From Mangrovibacter plantisponsor (GTDB lineage: Bacteria > Pseudomonadota > Gammaproteobacteria > Enterobacterales > Enterobacteriaceae), in assembly GCF_003182475.1 (NCBI RefSeq), contig NZ_QGTS01000014.1, forward strand, positions 56,336 to 120,335: a stretch of 64,000 nucleotides of DNA, read 5' to 3'. The position numbers and the translations under genes were made by a program. Of this stretch, positions 8,379-16,385 are shown piece after piece. A model generated the notes under the pieces. That model worked only from the letters and a program-made list of their open reading frames with translations. It was not told where the DNA came from and searched no databases. Position 1 is the first letter of the stretch. Each line of letters opens with the position of its first letter.

Positions 8379-9823
8379 TGTTTAATTTTTTCAGGAAGAA
8401 ACCACAACCACCAGAACAGCCACATGCAAGAAAATTACAAGTACAGAAGATTACTGGACAATTGAAACGTGAAATAGATGCAATACGCCGTCCTATTATC
8501 GATTTGGGTATTGGTGGTGTATCAAGTACTAACATCAATCAGGTATTACGTTATGTACTCACACCAGCAAGGAATAAATCACGCGAATTAGCCGTTAACA
8601 ATCCAGTAGCGAAACGCTATGTAGTTCAGTGTGCCGATGGTGTAACAGGGGCTGATGGTATCACAATCAGACCTACACCAATTTCAGTAAATCCAGATTT
8701 AGGGAATGCATTAGAACAGCTTTTCTATACATGGGCGGAAGATCCAGAACAATTCAGTATTAACGGACAACTTACTATTGATTTGTTTCAGCAATTGGTT
8801 GAAAAGACCAGAGCGGTAGATGGTGAATGTTTTATCCGTATTCATAAGGATATGAAAGTAGAAATCATTGACGCAGCAAGATTAAGTTCAGCAAAGGTTG
8901 GTCTATTACCAGGCGGTTCATTCATCAGTAATAGTATTGAATTCGATCAGTACGGTAAACCACTTGCTTATTATGTATGCCGTTATAACCCTGTAACCTA
9001 TCTCGTAGATTACAGTACTTATGAACGTATTCCAGCAGATGAAATCATTCACTACTATATTCCAGATTTTGCAGGGCAAGAACGGGGTATACCTGATTTG
9101 TTATGTGTTGCAGAGAATCTAAAAGATCTGAGTACTTTCATTGAAGCCGCGTTAATTCAGAAGAAGATTTCAGCGTCAAGTATGGGTTTCATAACGAATA
9201 CCAATACTGACAGTATGATGATTGATGAGAATACCAGTACTGCAACATACAGTGAATATTACGAACCAGGTGCAATATTTGAATTGAATCCGGGTCAGGA
9301 TGTTAAAACAATTAATCCTAATAGTGGTGTAGACCAAATTGATACATTCATTAGTGAATTAATGACACAGGTAGCTATGGGATTGAATATATCTAAACAG
9401 AATCTAACTATGGATACAAGTAATGCCTCATTTAGTGCAAGTAAACTATCTGACAAGTTACAGCAAAGTACTTTTAAAACACGTTCAAACGTCATGATAA
9501 CAAAAGTACTTAAACCATTATATCAACGTTGGCTTTCTAATTACATGATGACGATAAATACAATGAAACTACAATTCAGTGAATATACAAACTTATCACA
9601 GGCAAGATATATACCAGTTAAACATATTAGTATTGATCCACAACGTGATGCACAGGAAAGACAAACGTATTTGGAAATGGGTGTTATGTCAAAAACTCAA
9701 ATAATACTAGATATGGGAGGAGAGCCAGAGAAGGTATTCTCAGAAATTAAAAAGGAAAATGAAGAAAATGGAATTCAACAAAACCCAAACCAGGGAGATG
9801 AGCATAACAACAGTACAACCTGA
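8378..9823 (+). CDS. Portal protein, lambda gpB family
   Basis: The 481-residue product would form the dodecameric ring at the unique capsid vertex through which DNA passes. Family features include RELAVNNPVAKRYVVQCADG near residue 60, the VDGECFIRI strand (about 145), the PDFAGQERGIPDLL segment (about 225), and the LNISKQNLTMDTSNASFSAS segment (about 335). The C-terminal tail is glutamine- and asparagine-rich. The 3' end overlaps the capsid gene by about 65 bases, which suggests coupled translation. Confidence 0.9.
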   Translation: MFNFFRKKPQPPEQPHARKLQVQKITGQLKREIDAIRRPIIDLGIGGVSSTNINQVLRYVLTPARNKSRELAVNNPVAKRYVVQCADGVTGADGITIRPTPISVNPDLGNALEQLFYTWAEDPEQFSINGQLTIDLFQQLVEKTRAVDGECFIRIHKDMKVEIIDAARLSSAKVGLLPGGSFISNSIEFDQYGKPLAYYVCRYNPVTYLVDYSTYERIPADEIIHYYIPDFAGQERGIPDLLCVAENLKDLSTFIEAALIQKKISASSMGFITNTNTDSMMIDENTSTATYSEYYEPGAIFELNPGQDVKTINPNSGVDQIDTFISELMTQVAMGLNISKQNLTMDTSNASFSASKLSDKLQQSTFKTRSNVMITKVLKPLYQRWLSNYMMTINTMKLQFSEYTNLSQARYIPVKHISIDPQRDAQERQTYLEMGVMSKTQIILDMGGEPEKVFSEIKKENEENGIQQNPNQGDEHNNSTT

Positions 9824-11543
9824 TGATACTCGTACTGTAATGCTTTCATTTAGTTCTGAATCGCCAGTTACAAGAATTATCAACGGGCAAGAATATAATG
9901 AAATATTACTACACGGGCAAGGTAATTGTGATTTAACACGTCTAAACAACTCCGCAGCACTTCTATTCAATCACAATCTTGATCATCAAATTGGTGTTGT
10001 CGAGATTGCCAGTATTGATCAAGACAAAGTAGGTCGTGCATTGGTTCGCTTTTCATGTACTGAAAAAGCTGATGAAAAGTACCGTATGGTAATGGAGAAA
10101 GTACTAACAAAAGTATCAGTAGGGTATGAAATTTTAGATTTCAGAATCGAAGGACAAGACCTATTAGTAACAAGCTGGATGCCTTATGAGATCAGTATGG
10201 TTTCAGTACCAGCAGATGATCTAGTAGGTGTAGGCCGTTCTATAGATGTTTCAGACGAAGAACTATATGCAGAAATATTAAACCGTCCTGAATTACTTGA
10301 AATGCTTCAGGGACAAACAGACGAACCACAAGAAGAAGCACAAGCTGAATCAGAATCTGAAAGTACTGATACTGAACAGGAACCAGAGCAAGAACAGGAT
10401 AGTACTGAATCTGAAAGTACTGAAACCGAACAGGAAGCTGGATCAGAACCAGATTCTGAAATGATAAATAAAACAGAAGAACAAGAACGTATTGCTGAAC
10501 TTGAGGGAATGGCTCGCGTTTTAAAAGTTGATGTAACAGAAGCAATTACTAAAGGAATTAGTGTTGCAGATTTCAAACGTCAATTAACAAATATTAATAA
10601 CAATATCAAGGAAGATAATAAAATGGAATTTTCTTTAAAACAATTAATTCGTAGTTTCGTTGACGGAACAGAGATTCAATCAGAAATGGGTGAACGTGGT
10701 GCGATCGTACCTGCATCAGCATTACGTGCAGTTAGTTCAACAACTGGTGCATCTCTTATTCAAGAAACTATTAAATATGATAGTTACGTAGATGTACTAC
10801 GTGCAAATTCAATCTTAGCTAAATTTAACCTAATGGTTATTTCTGGCTTGGAAGGTAACGGTACTTTAAGTATCCCTTACTTGGGTGGTGATTTTACTGA
10901 TTCATTCGGTTTTGTGAATGAAGATAGTGCAGGTGTAGAAGCTGATCCATCATTTGGTTCTATTGACTTAGTACCTCGTGATTTCACAGGTTCTGTATAT
11001 CTAACTCATATCATGCAAAAATCTGCATCAGCGGCAGAACGTTTTGTAAGTGATGCAATTCTAAAAGGTTCAGCAAATAAATTAGAAAAATTAGTAATGG
11101 CTGAAGTAGTTGCTGAAGCTGGTTCTAATACTGATGTAACAGCGGTTGATTATGATACCGTTATTGATGGTTTAGCAACTCTTGGTACTAACAATGTCTC
11201 TGAAGCAAATATTGTTGCTGTTATGTCACCTGCAATGGCTGCACTATGCCGTAAGGTAGTTGTTAAAGGTAACACCAACGCTAAGTTCTTGCTTGAAGGT
11301 ACTGGTGATAACATGGTATTGGCTGGTTCTACTCCAGTAGTAGTAAGTACTTTAGTAGCTGATGGTGTTGTTGTAATGGGTGATTTCTCTAATATCGTAA
11401 TCGCTTCATGGGGTGATTTAGAATTAGATTCTGATACTACAACCGCTCGTGCTAAAAAAGGTATGTATGTTCGTACTTGGTCAACTATCGACTTTAAAGT
11501 AACACGTCCAGAAGCATTCCATACTATTACTATCACGGCGTAA
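9759..11543 (+). CDS. Fused prohead protease and major capsid protein
   Basis: One frame joins two head functions. Residues about 10-165 match S78-type (HK97-like) prohead proteases: NHNLDHQIGVVE carries the likely active-site His and TKVSVGYE the Ser, and ISMVSVPAD is a family signature. A Glu/Ser-rich linker of low complexity follows (about 185-245) and then a helical delta-like stretch. From about residue 289 the protein is an HK97-fold major capsid protein (RGAIVPASALRAVSSTTGA; C-terminal KKGMYVRTWSTIDFKVTRPEAF). Start is uncertain between 9759 and 9768. A strong internal start at 10623 would yield capsid protein alone. Confidence 0.85.
   Translation: MKKMEFNKTQTREMSITTVQPDDTRTVMLSFSSESPVTRIINGQEYNEILLHGQGNCDLTRLNNSAALLFNHNLDHQIGVVEIASIDQDKVGRALVRFSCTEKADEKYRMVMEKVLTKVSVGYEILDFRIEGQDLLVTSWMPYEISMVSVPADDLVGVGRSIDVSDEELYAEILNRPELLEMLQGQTDEPQEEAQAESESESTDTEQEPEQEQDSTESESTETEQEAGSEPDSEMINKTEEQERIAELEGMARVLKVDVTEAITKGISVADFKRQLTNINNNIKEDNKMEFSLKQLIRSFVDGTEIQSEMGERGAIVPASALRAVSSTTGASLIQETIKYDSYVDVLRANSILAKFNLMVISGLEGNGTLSIPYLGGDFTDSFGFVNEDSAGVEADPSFGSIDLVPRDFTGSVYLTHIMQKSASAAERFVSDAILKGSANKLEKLVMAEVVAEAGSNTDVTAVDYDTVIDGLATLGTNNVSEANIVAVMSPAMAALCRKVVVKGNTNAKFLLEGTGDNMVLAGSTPVVVSTLVADGVVVMGDFSNIVIASWGDLELDSDTTTARAKKGMYVRTWSTIDFKVTRPEAFHTITITA
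10608..10625 (+). promoter_or_regulatory. Internal ribosome site and start codon for free major capsid protein
   Basis: AAGGAAG at 10608-10614 lies eight bases before an in-frame ATG (10623-10625, codon 289 of the fusion). Translation from here would give a 306-residue protein beginning MEFSLKQL, which is a normal length for HK97-fold capsid proteins. This would let the phage make many capsid subunits and few protease copies from one gene. Confidence 0.6.
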
Positions 11544-11548
11544 TTAAT

Positions 11549-11833
11549 ATGAGTAGAGCATTTACCGAACAACAAGTAACTGCTCTTCTTGATTATTTTG
11601 GTGAAACAATAAGTATAAATGGTAGTACTGATATAACAGTAATATTTGAACAAGAACAAATTGTAATCGATGGTGCAGATGGTTTAATTCAAACAGAACA
11701 AATGTATTTCAGTACTAAACAAGGTATTGTAAACCTAGAAGATACTTTCACATATAACTATAAAAACTATCAAATCTATGACATATCCGACGATTTATCA
11801 GGAATCGTGAATGTCTATTATCGGGAGATCTAA
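11549..11833 (+). CDS. Head-tail connector, gpFII-like candidate
   Basis: The 94-residue beta-rich product follows the capsid gene directly, where lambda and HK97 have their small head-tail joining proteins. It contains the sort of segment seen in gpFII-type connectors (helix, strand, FEQEQIVIDGADGLIQT, then strands ending in VNVYYREI). The assignment rests on position, size and predicted beta content rather than clear sequence identity. Confidence 0.5.
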   Translation: MSRAFTEQQVTALLDYFGETISINGSTDITVIFEQEQIVIDGADGLIQTEQMYFSTKQGIVNLEDTFTYNYKNYQIYDISDDLSGIVNVYYREI

Positions 11834-11835
11834 GC

Positions 11836-12213
11836 ATGAATATAATAACAATAAAAAATCATGTTTATGGTCTCCTTTCTTCTGGTGGTCTGGTTATACG
11901 TGAACCACTAAAACAACAAGAAGATGGAAGTTATGCATTATTAATTACTAACATTACAGAACAACGACAGGATAACTTTAGCAAGATTCAGAATGCACAA
12001 TGTCAAATGGATATTTCATGTACATCTAAATCTGCTACGGATTGCCTTACTATAATGAATCAGGTTGTGAATATTGTAAATCAACCATTCGTGATTGAAG
12101 GTTTGAATGTATCGAGTAACAGTATTATTAGCAGTACTGAAGATATAGATCCAGTTAGTGGCATAAATACAATCATGTTAACAGTACAAATAAATTACAT
12201 AACAAGGACGTGA
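11836..12213 (+). CDS. Tail terminator or completion protein candidate
   Basis: The 125-residue product lies between the connector and the tail-tube genes, the position of lambda gpU/gpZ-like proteins that cap the tail and join it to the head. It is an alpha/beta mix with an N-terminal helix, a central strand pair (AQCQMDISCTSKS), helix and C-terminal strands ending in TVQINYITRT. The family is inferred from synteny. Confidence 0.5.
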   Translation: MNIITIKNHVYGLLSSGGLVIREPLKQQEDGSYALLITNITEQRQDNFSKIQNAQCQMDISCTSKSATDCLTIMNQVVNIVNQPFVIEGLNVSSNSIISSTEDIDPVSGINTIMLTVQINYITRT

Positions 12214-12217
12214 TTAT

Positions 12218-15200
12218 ATGTCAGGAATATTTTTAGGGAACAGAACAAAGATTTTTTACAATCCAGATGCAGGTAATACGACAGTAAACAGTGTTGGATA
12301 TGTAGAAATTGATCTCTTGGCGTCGTTTCCACAAGTAACAATCAGCAGCGACAATACCAGTATTGAAACCTATCAGGACGAATACACACAGATCATATCT
12401 GGAAGTTTGAATATCAATACTGTATCTATCGTTGTTCACTATGTACCAGATAATTTATCACATCAGTACTTACTAGATAGGTTCAGTGATGGTGAAAAAT
12501 TTCAAATTAAAATTAGTCTATATGAATCTGATGAATCCCTTGATCAACACTACATTATTCTCGGTGGGTATTGTACTGCCTATTCAGATTCAAGTGATCA
12601 GAATGCAGTGTTTGACCGTACATACACATTCACAGCAGAAGATGTAGTAAGCAGGGGTACAGCACAAGACCAGCCTAATCTTTCATGGGGTGATTTTGGT
12701 ATCGGTGCAGACGGTTTAACAGTACCTCATTACGAGAGTTCTACACCAAGCGGAAACAGCCTTATCAAAGTACCAGCACTACAGGAACAGAATCCCCTTG
12801 GTGTTGATATGTACGGTACTGCATGGGTTGATGGTACTGATACTCTGAAACTTGCAGGTAATGCACAGGGTACACCACACCTTTATGTACAGAATAGTGA
12901 TACAGACTGGACGAAGATCCCAGAGCAATCAGAAATTAATGCTACATTCACACCGATGACACGCAAAGTGAATGGATATGATTTAAGTACTGATATTGTA
13001 CTAAGTAAATCAGATGTAGGACTATCCACAGTAACAGATGATCCACAACTTAAAATAGCGAGTAACTTATCTGACTTGGATTCTGTATCAACAGCAAGAG
13101 CTAATTTAAATGTATACAGTAAGACAGAAACCGATAATTCATATGTAACAAAAACATTAACTATTAATGGGCATGATTTAAATACTGATATTGTACTAAG
13201 TAAATCAGATGTAGGACTATCCACAGTAACAGATGATGCACAACTTAAAATAGCAAGTAATCTCTCCGATTTAAATGATACTGCAACAGCAAGAACTAAT
13301 CTTGATGTGTATTCAAAAGAAGAAACAGACAGTACCTATGTAGCAATAGCAAACAATCTGTCTGATATAGATGCAACAGAAGCCAGAACTAACTTAGAAG
13401 TACTATCAAGTACTGAAAGTGATGCCAAATATGCACAATTAGGTATTAACAGCGATATTACAGATTTAACCGCTTTAAGTGGAAGTCTTGAATTAGGTGC
13501 TGATGCACAAAGTGATTATGACGCTGTTACATTACGTCAATTACAATCAGCAATTTCAGCAGGTGGTTCAGGTGGCCCAAGTCTTAACGGAGTAATGAAC
13601 AATCAGATCGGTGCTGTAAGCTGGTTTGTGGGTACTCGTGCAACTATGTGGTCAGGTTGTTTGCCAGCAGATGGACAGCTTTTAAACCGTGCTGATTATC
13701 CTGATGTGTGGAGTGCTATCAGTAACGGATTACTAAGTTCAACTACTGATGCTACATGGACTGGTTCAGCAACTGAAAGAGCAAAATACTCTACAGGTGA
13801 TGGTTCTACTACTTTCCGTATGCCAGACCTAAACGGGGCGTACAGTGGTTCTTATGTAGCCCCTGTATTACGTGGTGATGGTTCTGGTACTTACACAGTA
13901 GGTCAGATGCAACAAAACGCCGCACCTAATATTACAGGTGTAATAAGACAAGTTGCAGAAGATGCAGGTCTATATGAACAAAATGGACAAACAGGTGCTT
14001 TTTATCCAGATACCACGAGAGCACAATATTGGAACTTATTTTCATTAACTAAGTCTGGGACTGGGGGAGCATTCCCAAGTCGTATCGGTATTGATGCGTC
14101 ACGTTCCAGTGCAGTATATGGACGTGACAATACGACAGAAATTCGTATGAATGCTGCTATTGGTATTTGGGTTATACGTGTTAAAGGTTCTTTCTCAGCA
14201 GTAGGTACAAACTTTAATGTTATTAACGCTGATACTACAGCACCAAGTACAGGAACAGTTGTATATGGTGGTGATTTAATCAGTAAGTATCAGGTTGGTG
14301 GTGCTGATTATTCAGCAGTAAAAATACGTGCTAAAACCACAATAGATGGTGACATAGTACCTGAACTTGTTGTAATTGATTCTCGTGGTACGAGCACTAC
14401 ACAAACTTCATCAGAAATACCCTTATTGAATAAAGCTAATGTATGGACTACATCAAATCAATTTAACCAAAGTTTAGAAATTGGGATCGCAAGTCAGGTT
14501 TATACACCATATATAGATTTTCATTCATCAGGTAATGGATATGATTATGATTGTAGAATTATATCATCAGGTGGTAGTTCTTCAGCAAGTGGTAAAGGTA
14601 CATTACAGATTTATGGCGGAACAATACAAACTAACACTGGTTCTATATTAACAATTACAGGTGATGGAAGTACAACAGCCCCAACTGGTGCAGGTGATTC
14701 GGCAAGAATGATTTATGCAGGTGCAGATTCGGCAAGTTTTACTAGTACTTGTAATATTAACCTTGCTAGTTGGTATGGTATTGGATTTTTATCAAGTTAT
14801 ACTAGTCCCTCTAATGGTGTAGTTGCTGGGCAATGTGCAGCATTTATTAATACACGTCTTGGTAACTTTTATGCACGTAATGCTGTATATGCAAATACTA
14901 CTGCATTAACATCCGATCGCAATGCAAAAGAAAATATAGTAGAGATCGATGATGCATTAAGTTTATTATCACAGTTGAAAACATATACATTCAATTATAA
15001 AAACAGTGGTGCAGCCTCAGCCGGTCTAATTGCACAAGAAGTACAGGAAGTATTTCCAGATTTTGTTACGAAATTAGATGATATCGAATACCTAAGTTTA
15101 GATTATAACGCAATACTTGGTTATGTATATCGCGGCGTAGTTCAATTAAATGATGAGCGTCTTGCTATGAAAGCAAAATTAGATGCAATTGAATCATTCT

Positions 15201-15241
15201 TAGAAAGCAAATTCCCTGGTGAGTATCCAACGGAACAATAA
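12218..15241 (+). CDS. Tail-tube domain fused to a tail fibre with S74 chaperone
   Basis: The first ~145 of 1007 residues align with the separate tail tube protein encoded just downstream (YVEIDLLASF vs FVEVPEVASF; VVHYVPDNLSHQYL vs TVNYLPDDAVHQQL; FQIKISLY vs IQVKLSYF). Residues ~245-415 hold fibre repeats of the NLSDL..TAR.NL.VYSK.ETD type. A collar-like receptor domain starts near 463 (IGAVSWFVGT) and further beta-rich modules follow. The end (from ~898) is an S74 intramolecular chaperone with S899 and K904 spaced as in known self-cleaving members. This suggests fibres projecting from the tail shaft. Tube homology and S74 are clear; virion placement is inference. Confidence 0.85.
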   Translation: MSGIFLGNRTKIFYNPDAGNTTVNSVGYVEIDLLASFPQVTISSDNTSIETYQDEYTQIISGSLNINTVSIVVHYVPDNLSHQYLLDRFSDGEKFQIKISLYESDESLDQHYIILGGYCTAYSDSSDQNAVFDRTYTFTAEDVVSRGTAQDQPNLSWGDFGIGADGLTVPHYESSTPSGNSLIKVPALQEQNPLGVDMYGTAWVDGTDTLKLAGNAQGTPHLYVQNSDTDWTKIPEQSEINATFTPMTRKVNGYDLSTDIVLSKSDVGLSTVTDDPQLKIASNLSDLDSVSTARANLNVYSKTETDNSYVTKTLTINGHDLNTDIVLSKSDVGLSTVTDDAQLKIASNLSDLNDTATARTNLDVYSKEETDSTYVAIANNLSDIDATEARTNLEVLSSTESDAKYAQLGINSDITDLTALSGSLELGADAQSDYDAVTLRQLQSAISAGGSGGPSLNGVMNNQIGAVSWFVGTRATMWSGCLPADGQLLNRADYPDVWSAISNGLLSSTTDATWTGSATERAKYSTGDGSTTFRMPDLNGAYSGSYVAPVLRGDGSGTYTVGQMQQNAAPNITGVIRQVAEDAGLYEQNGQTGAFYPDTTRAQYWNLFSLTKSGTGGAFPSRIGIDASRSSAVYGRDNTTEIRMNAAIGIWVIRVKGSFSAVGTNFNVINADTTAPSTGTVVYGGDLISKYQVGGADYSAVKIRAKTTIDGDIVPELVVIDSRGTSTTQTSSEIPLLNKANVWTTSNQFNQSLEIGIASQVYTPYIDFHSSGNGYDYDCRIISSGGSSSASGKGTLQIYGGTIQTNTGSILTITGDGSTTAPTGAGDSARMIYAGADSASFTSTCNINLASWYGIGFLSSYTSPSNGVVAGQCAAFINTRLGNFYARNAVYANTTALTSDRNAKENIVEIDDALSLLSQLKTYTFNYKNSGAASAGLIAQEVQEVFPDFVTKLDDIEYLSLDYNAILGYVYRGVVQLNDERLAMKAKLDAIESFLESKFPGEYPTEQ
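12991..13260 (+). repeat. Near-exact direct repeat inside the fibre gene
   Basis: About 75 bases beginning TGATATTGTACTAAGTAAAT at 12991 recur at 13186 with only two changes, a period of 195 bases (65 codons, in frame). The DNA identity exceeds what the protein repeat requires, so the duplication is recent or kept by gene conversion. It offers a site for fibre length change by recombination. Confidence 0.8.
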
Positions 15242-15305
15242 ATAATATTAGTATAAACACAGTGCGGTACAGGAAGTACCGCCAAATTATAAAAAGGAAT
15301 TAAAT

Positions 15306-15764
15306 ATGGCAATGGATATTTTCTCTGGTGCTAACATTCAAGTACAGATTGGTACAGCAGGTTCAACCGAAGCAACTGATTTTGTAGAAGTACCTGAAGT
15401 TGCAAGTTTTACAACAAGTGGTGCGGAAAGTACCGTCATTACTGTTAAATCTTTCAACTCAGCATATGACCGTAAACTATTGGGTACTAAAAATGTTCCC
15501 GACATTACACTAACTGTAAACTATCTTCCAGATGATGCAGTACATCAACAATTAGAAACCGCAGCAGAAAACCAATCACGTATTCAGGTTAAATTATCTT
15601 ATTTTACTGATGCAACTAAAACAGAAGGTTTCAGTGTTACCTATAACTGCTTTGTTAGTAAAAGTACAATTGCAGGTGATAAAGATCAGGTAATCACAAA
15701 AGATTTCACACTTGGTATTGATGGTGGTGCAGTAGCTACAGCCGTGATTACAGCGGGTGCATAA
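15306..15764 (+). CDS. Major tail tube protein
   Basis: The 152-residue, beta-rich protein would stack in hexameric rings to form the tail tube. Its position before the two chaperones and the tape measure is that of lambda gpV. It shares the tube domain of the preceding fibre fusion along almost its full length. AAGGAATTAAAT before the ATG is a good ribosome site. It has no Ig-like extension, unlike lambda gpV. Confidence 0.8.
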   Translation: MAMDIFSGANIQVQIGTAGSTEATDFVEVPEVASFTTSGAESTVITVKSFNSAYDRKLLGTKNVPDITLTVNYLPDDAVHQQLETAAENQSRIQVKLSYFTDATKTEGFSVTYNCFVSKSTIAGDKDQVITKDFTLGIDGGAVATAVITAGA

Positions 15765-15765
15765 T

Positions 15766-16065
15766 ATGAATAAGCAAGAACTATTAAAAGCACTTAAACC
15801 TGAAACACGTAAAGTACAGCTTGATGTAGATATGGATCTTTTCATTCGTCTACCTACACTTCAAAACATGCAGAAATGCCAAGATGCAGTATCTAATATT
15901 CTGTACTGCATATGTGATGAAAATGCAGTACTCGTATTTGAAGAAAAAGACTTGGATTTAATAGATTCAAAGTACTTATCACAGATGAATGAACAGATTA
16001 TTGCATTCATCAATGAAATGTTCGATATTGAAAACACAATTGAAGAACATATTGAAAAAAAGTAA
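15766..16065 (+). CDS. Tail assembly chaperone, gpG-like (zero-frame product)
   Basis: The mostly helical 99-residue product begins MNKQELLKALKPETR and lies immediately before the tape measure region, as lambda gpG does. It should coat the tape measure during tail assembly. The ATG at 15766 is preferred to the one at 15757, which overlaps the tube gene. The gene ends in a slippery A AAA AAG followed directly by the TAA stop, so a share of ribosomes probably continue into the next frame. Confidence 0.75.
   Translation: MNKQELLKALKPETRKVQLDVDMDLFIRLPTLQNMQKCQDAVSNILYCICDENAVLVFEEKDLDLIDSKYLSQMNEQIIAFINEMFDIENTIEEHIEKK
16056..16062 (+). promoter_or_regulatory. Programmed -1 ribosomal frameshift site A AAA AAG
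   Basis: In the gpG-like frame the codons GAA AAA AAG TAA contain the heptamer A AAA AAG, one of the most efficient -1 slippery sites known in E. coli (as in dnaX). Slippage continues at GTA (16062) and reads without a stop through 13 codons into the frame beginning ATG 16101. This matches the conserved G/GT frameshift of siphophage tail chaperones. Confidence 0.85.
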
Positions 16066-16385
16066 GAAGCAATAACCATGTACGCTTTTGTTTAAGGCAG
16101 ATGATTAGATCGGGAGAAATACCAGATGAACCTGATCTATTCGATGCCTTATATGTATTTGATACATTCATTGAACCTACTTCGGCACATATTCAACAAT
16201 TACGCTTTGCCGTATTGTGTGATTTGATTCTGAAATCATCCGGTAATGTTAGTGAAAGTGCTTTTAAAAATGCAAGTTATGAAGATTGGGATTTTTACAA
16301 CATTCTTAAATCAAAAGAAGAAAAACAAAAAGATAAGAAGAAAAGCGAAATAGAAGCTTTCAAGAAATTTATGGGTGGTAAGTAA
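16062..16385 (+). CDS. Tail assembly chaperone T extension, made by frameshift
   Basis: This frame supplies the C-terminal part of the gpGT-like fusion. From the slip site it encodes 13 linker residues, then the 94 residues starting at the in-frame ATG 16101 (MIRSGEIPDEPDLFDALYVF). That ATG has no good ribosome site, so frameshifting is the likely route. The end is lysine-rich (KEEKQKDKKKSE) and meets the tape measure gene with overlapping start and stop. In lambda GT bridges the tape measure and the tube subunits. Confidence 0.75.
   Translation, partial: VRSNNHVRFCLRQMIRSGEIPDEPDLFDALYVFDTFIEPTSAHIQQLRFAVLCDLILKSSGNVSESAFKNASYEDWDFYNILKSKEEKQKDKKKSEIEAFKKFMGGK

Noticed and set aside
10240..10576. 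Antisense frames opposite the acidic linker of the capsid fusion
   Set aside because: They arise from the repetitive GAA/TCT composition of the linker; leucine/serine-only proteins with no start signals.
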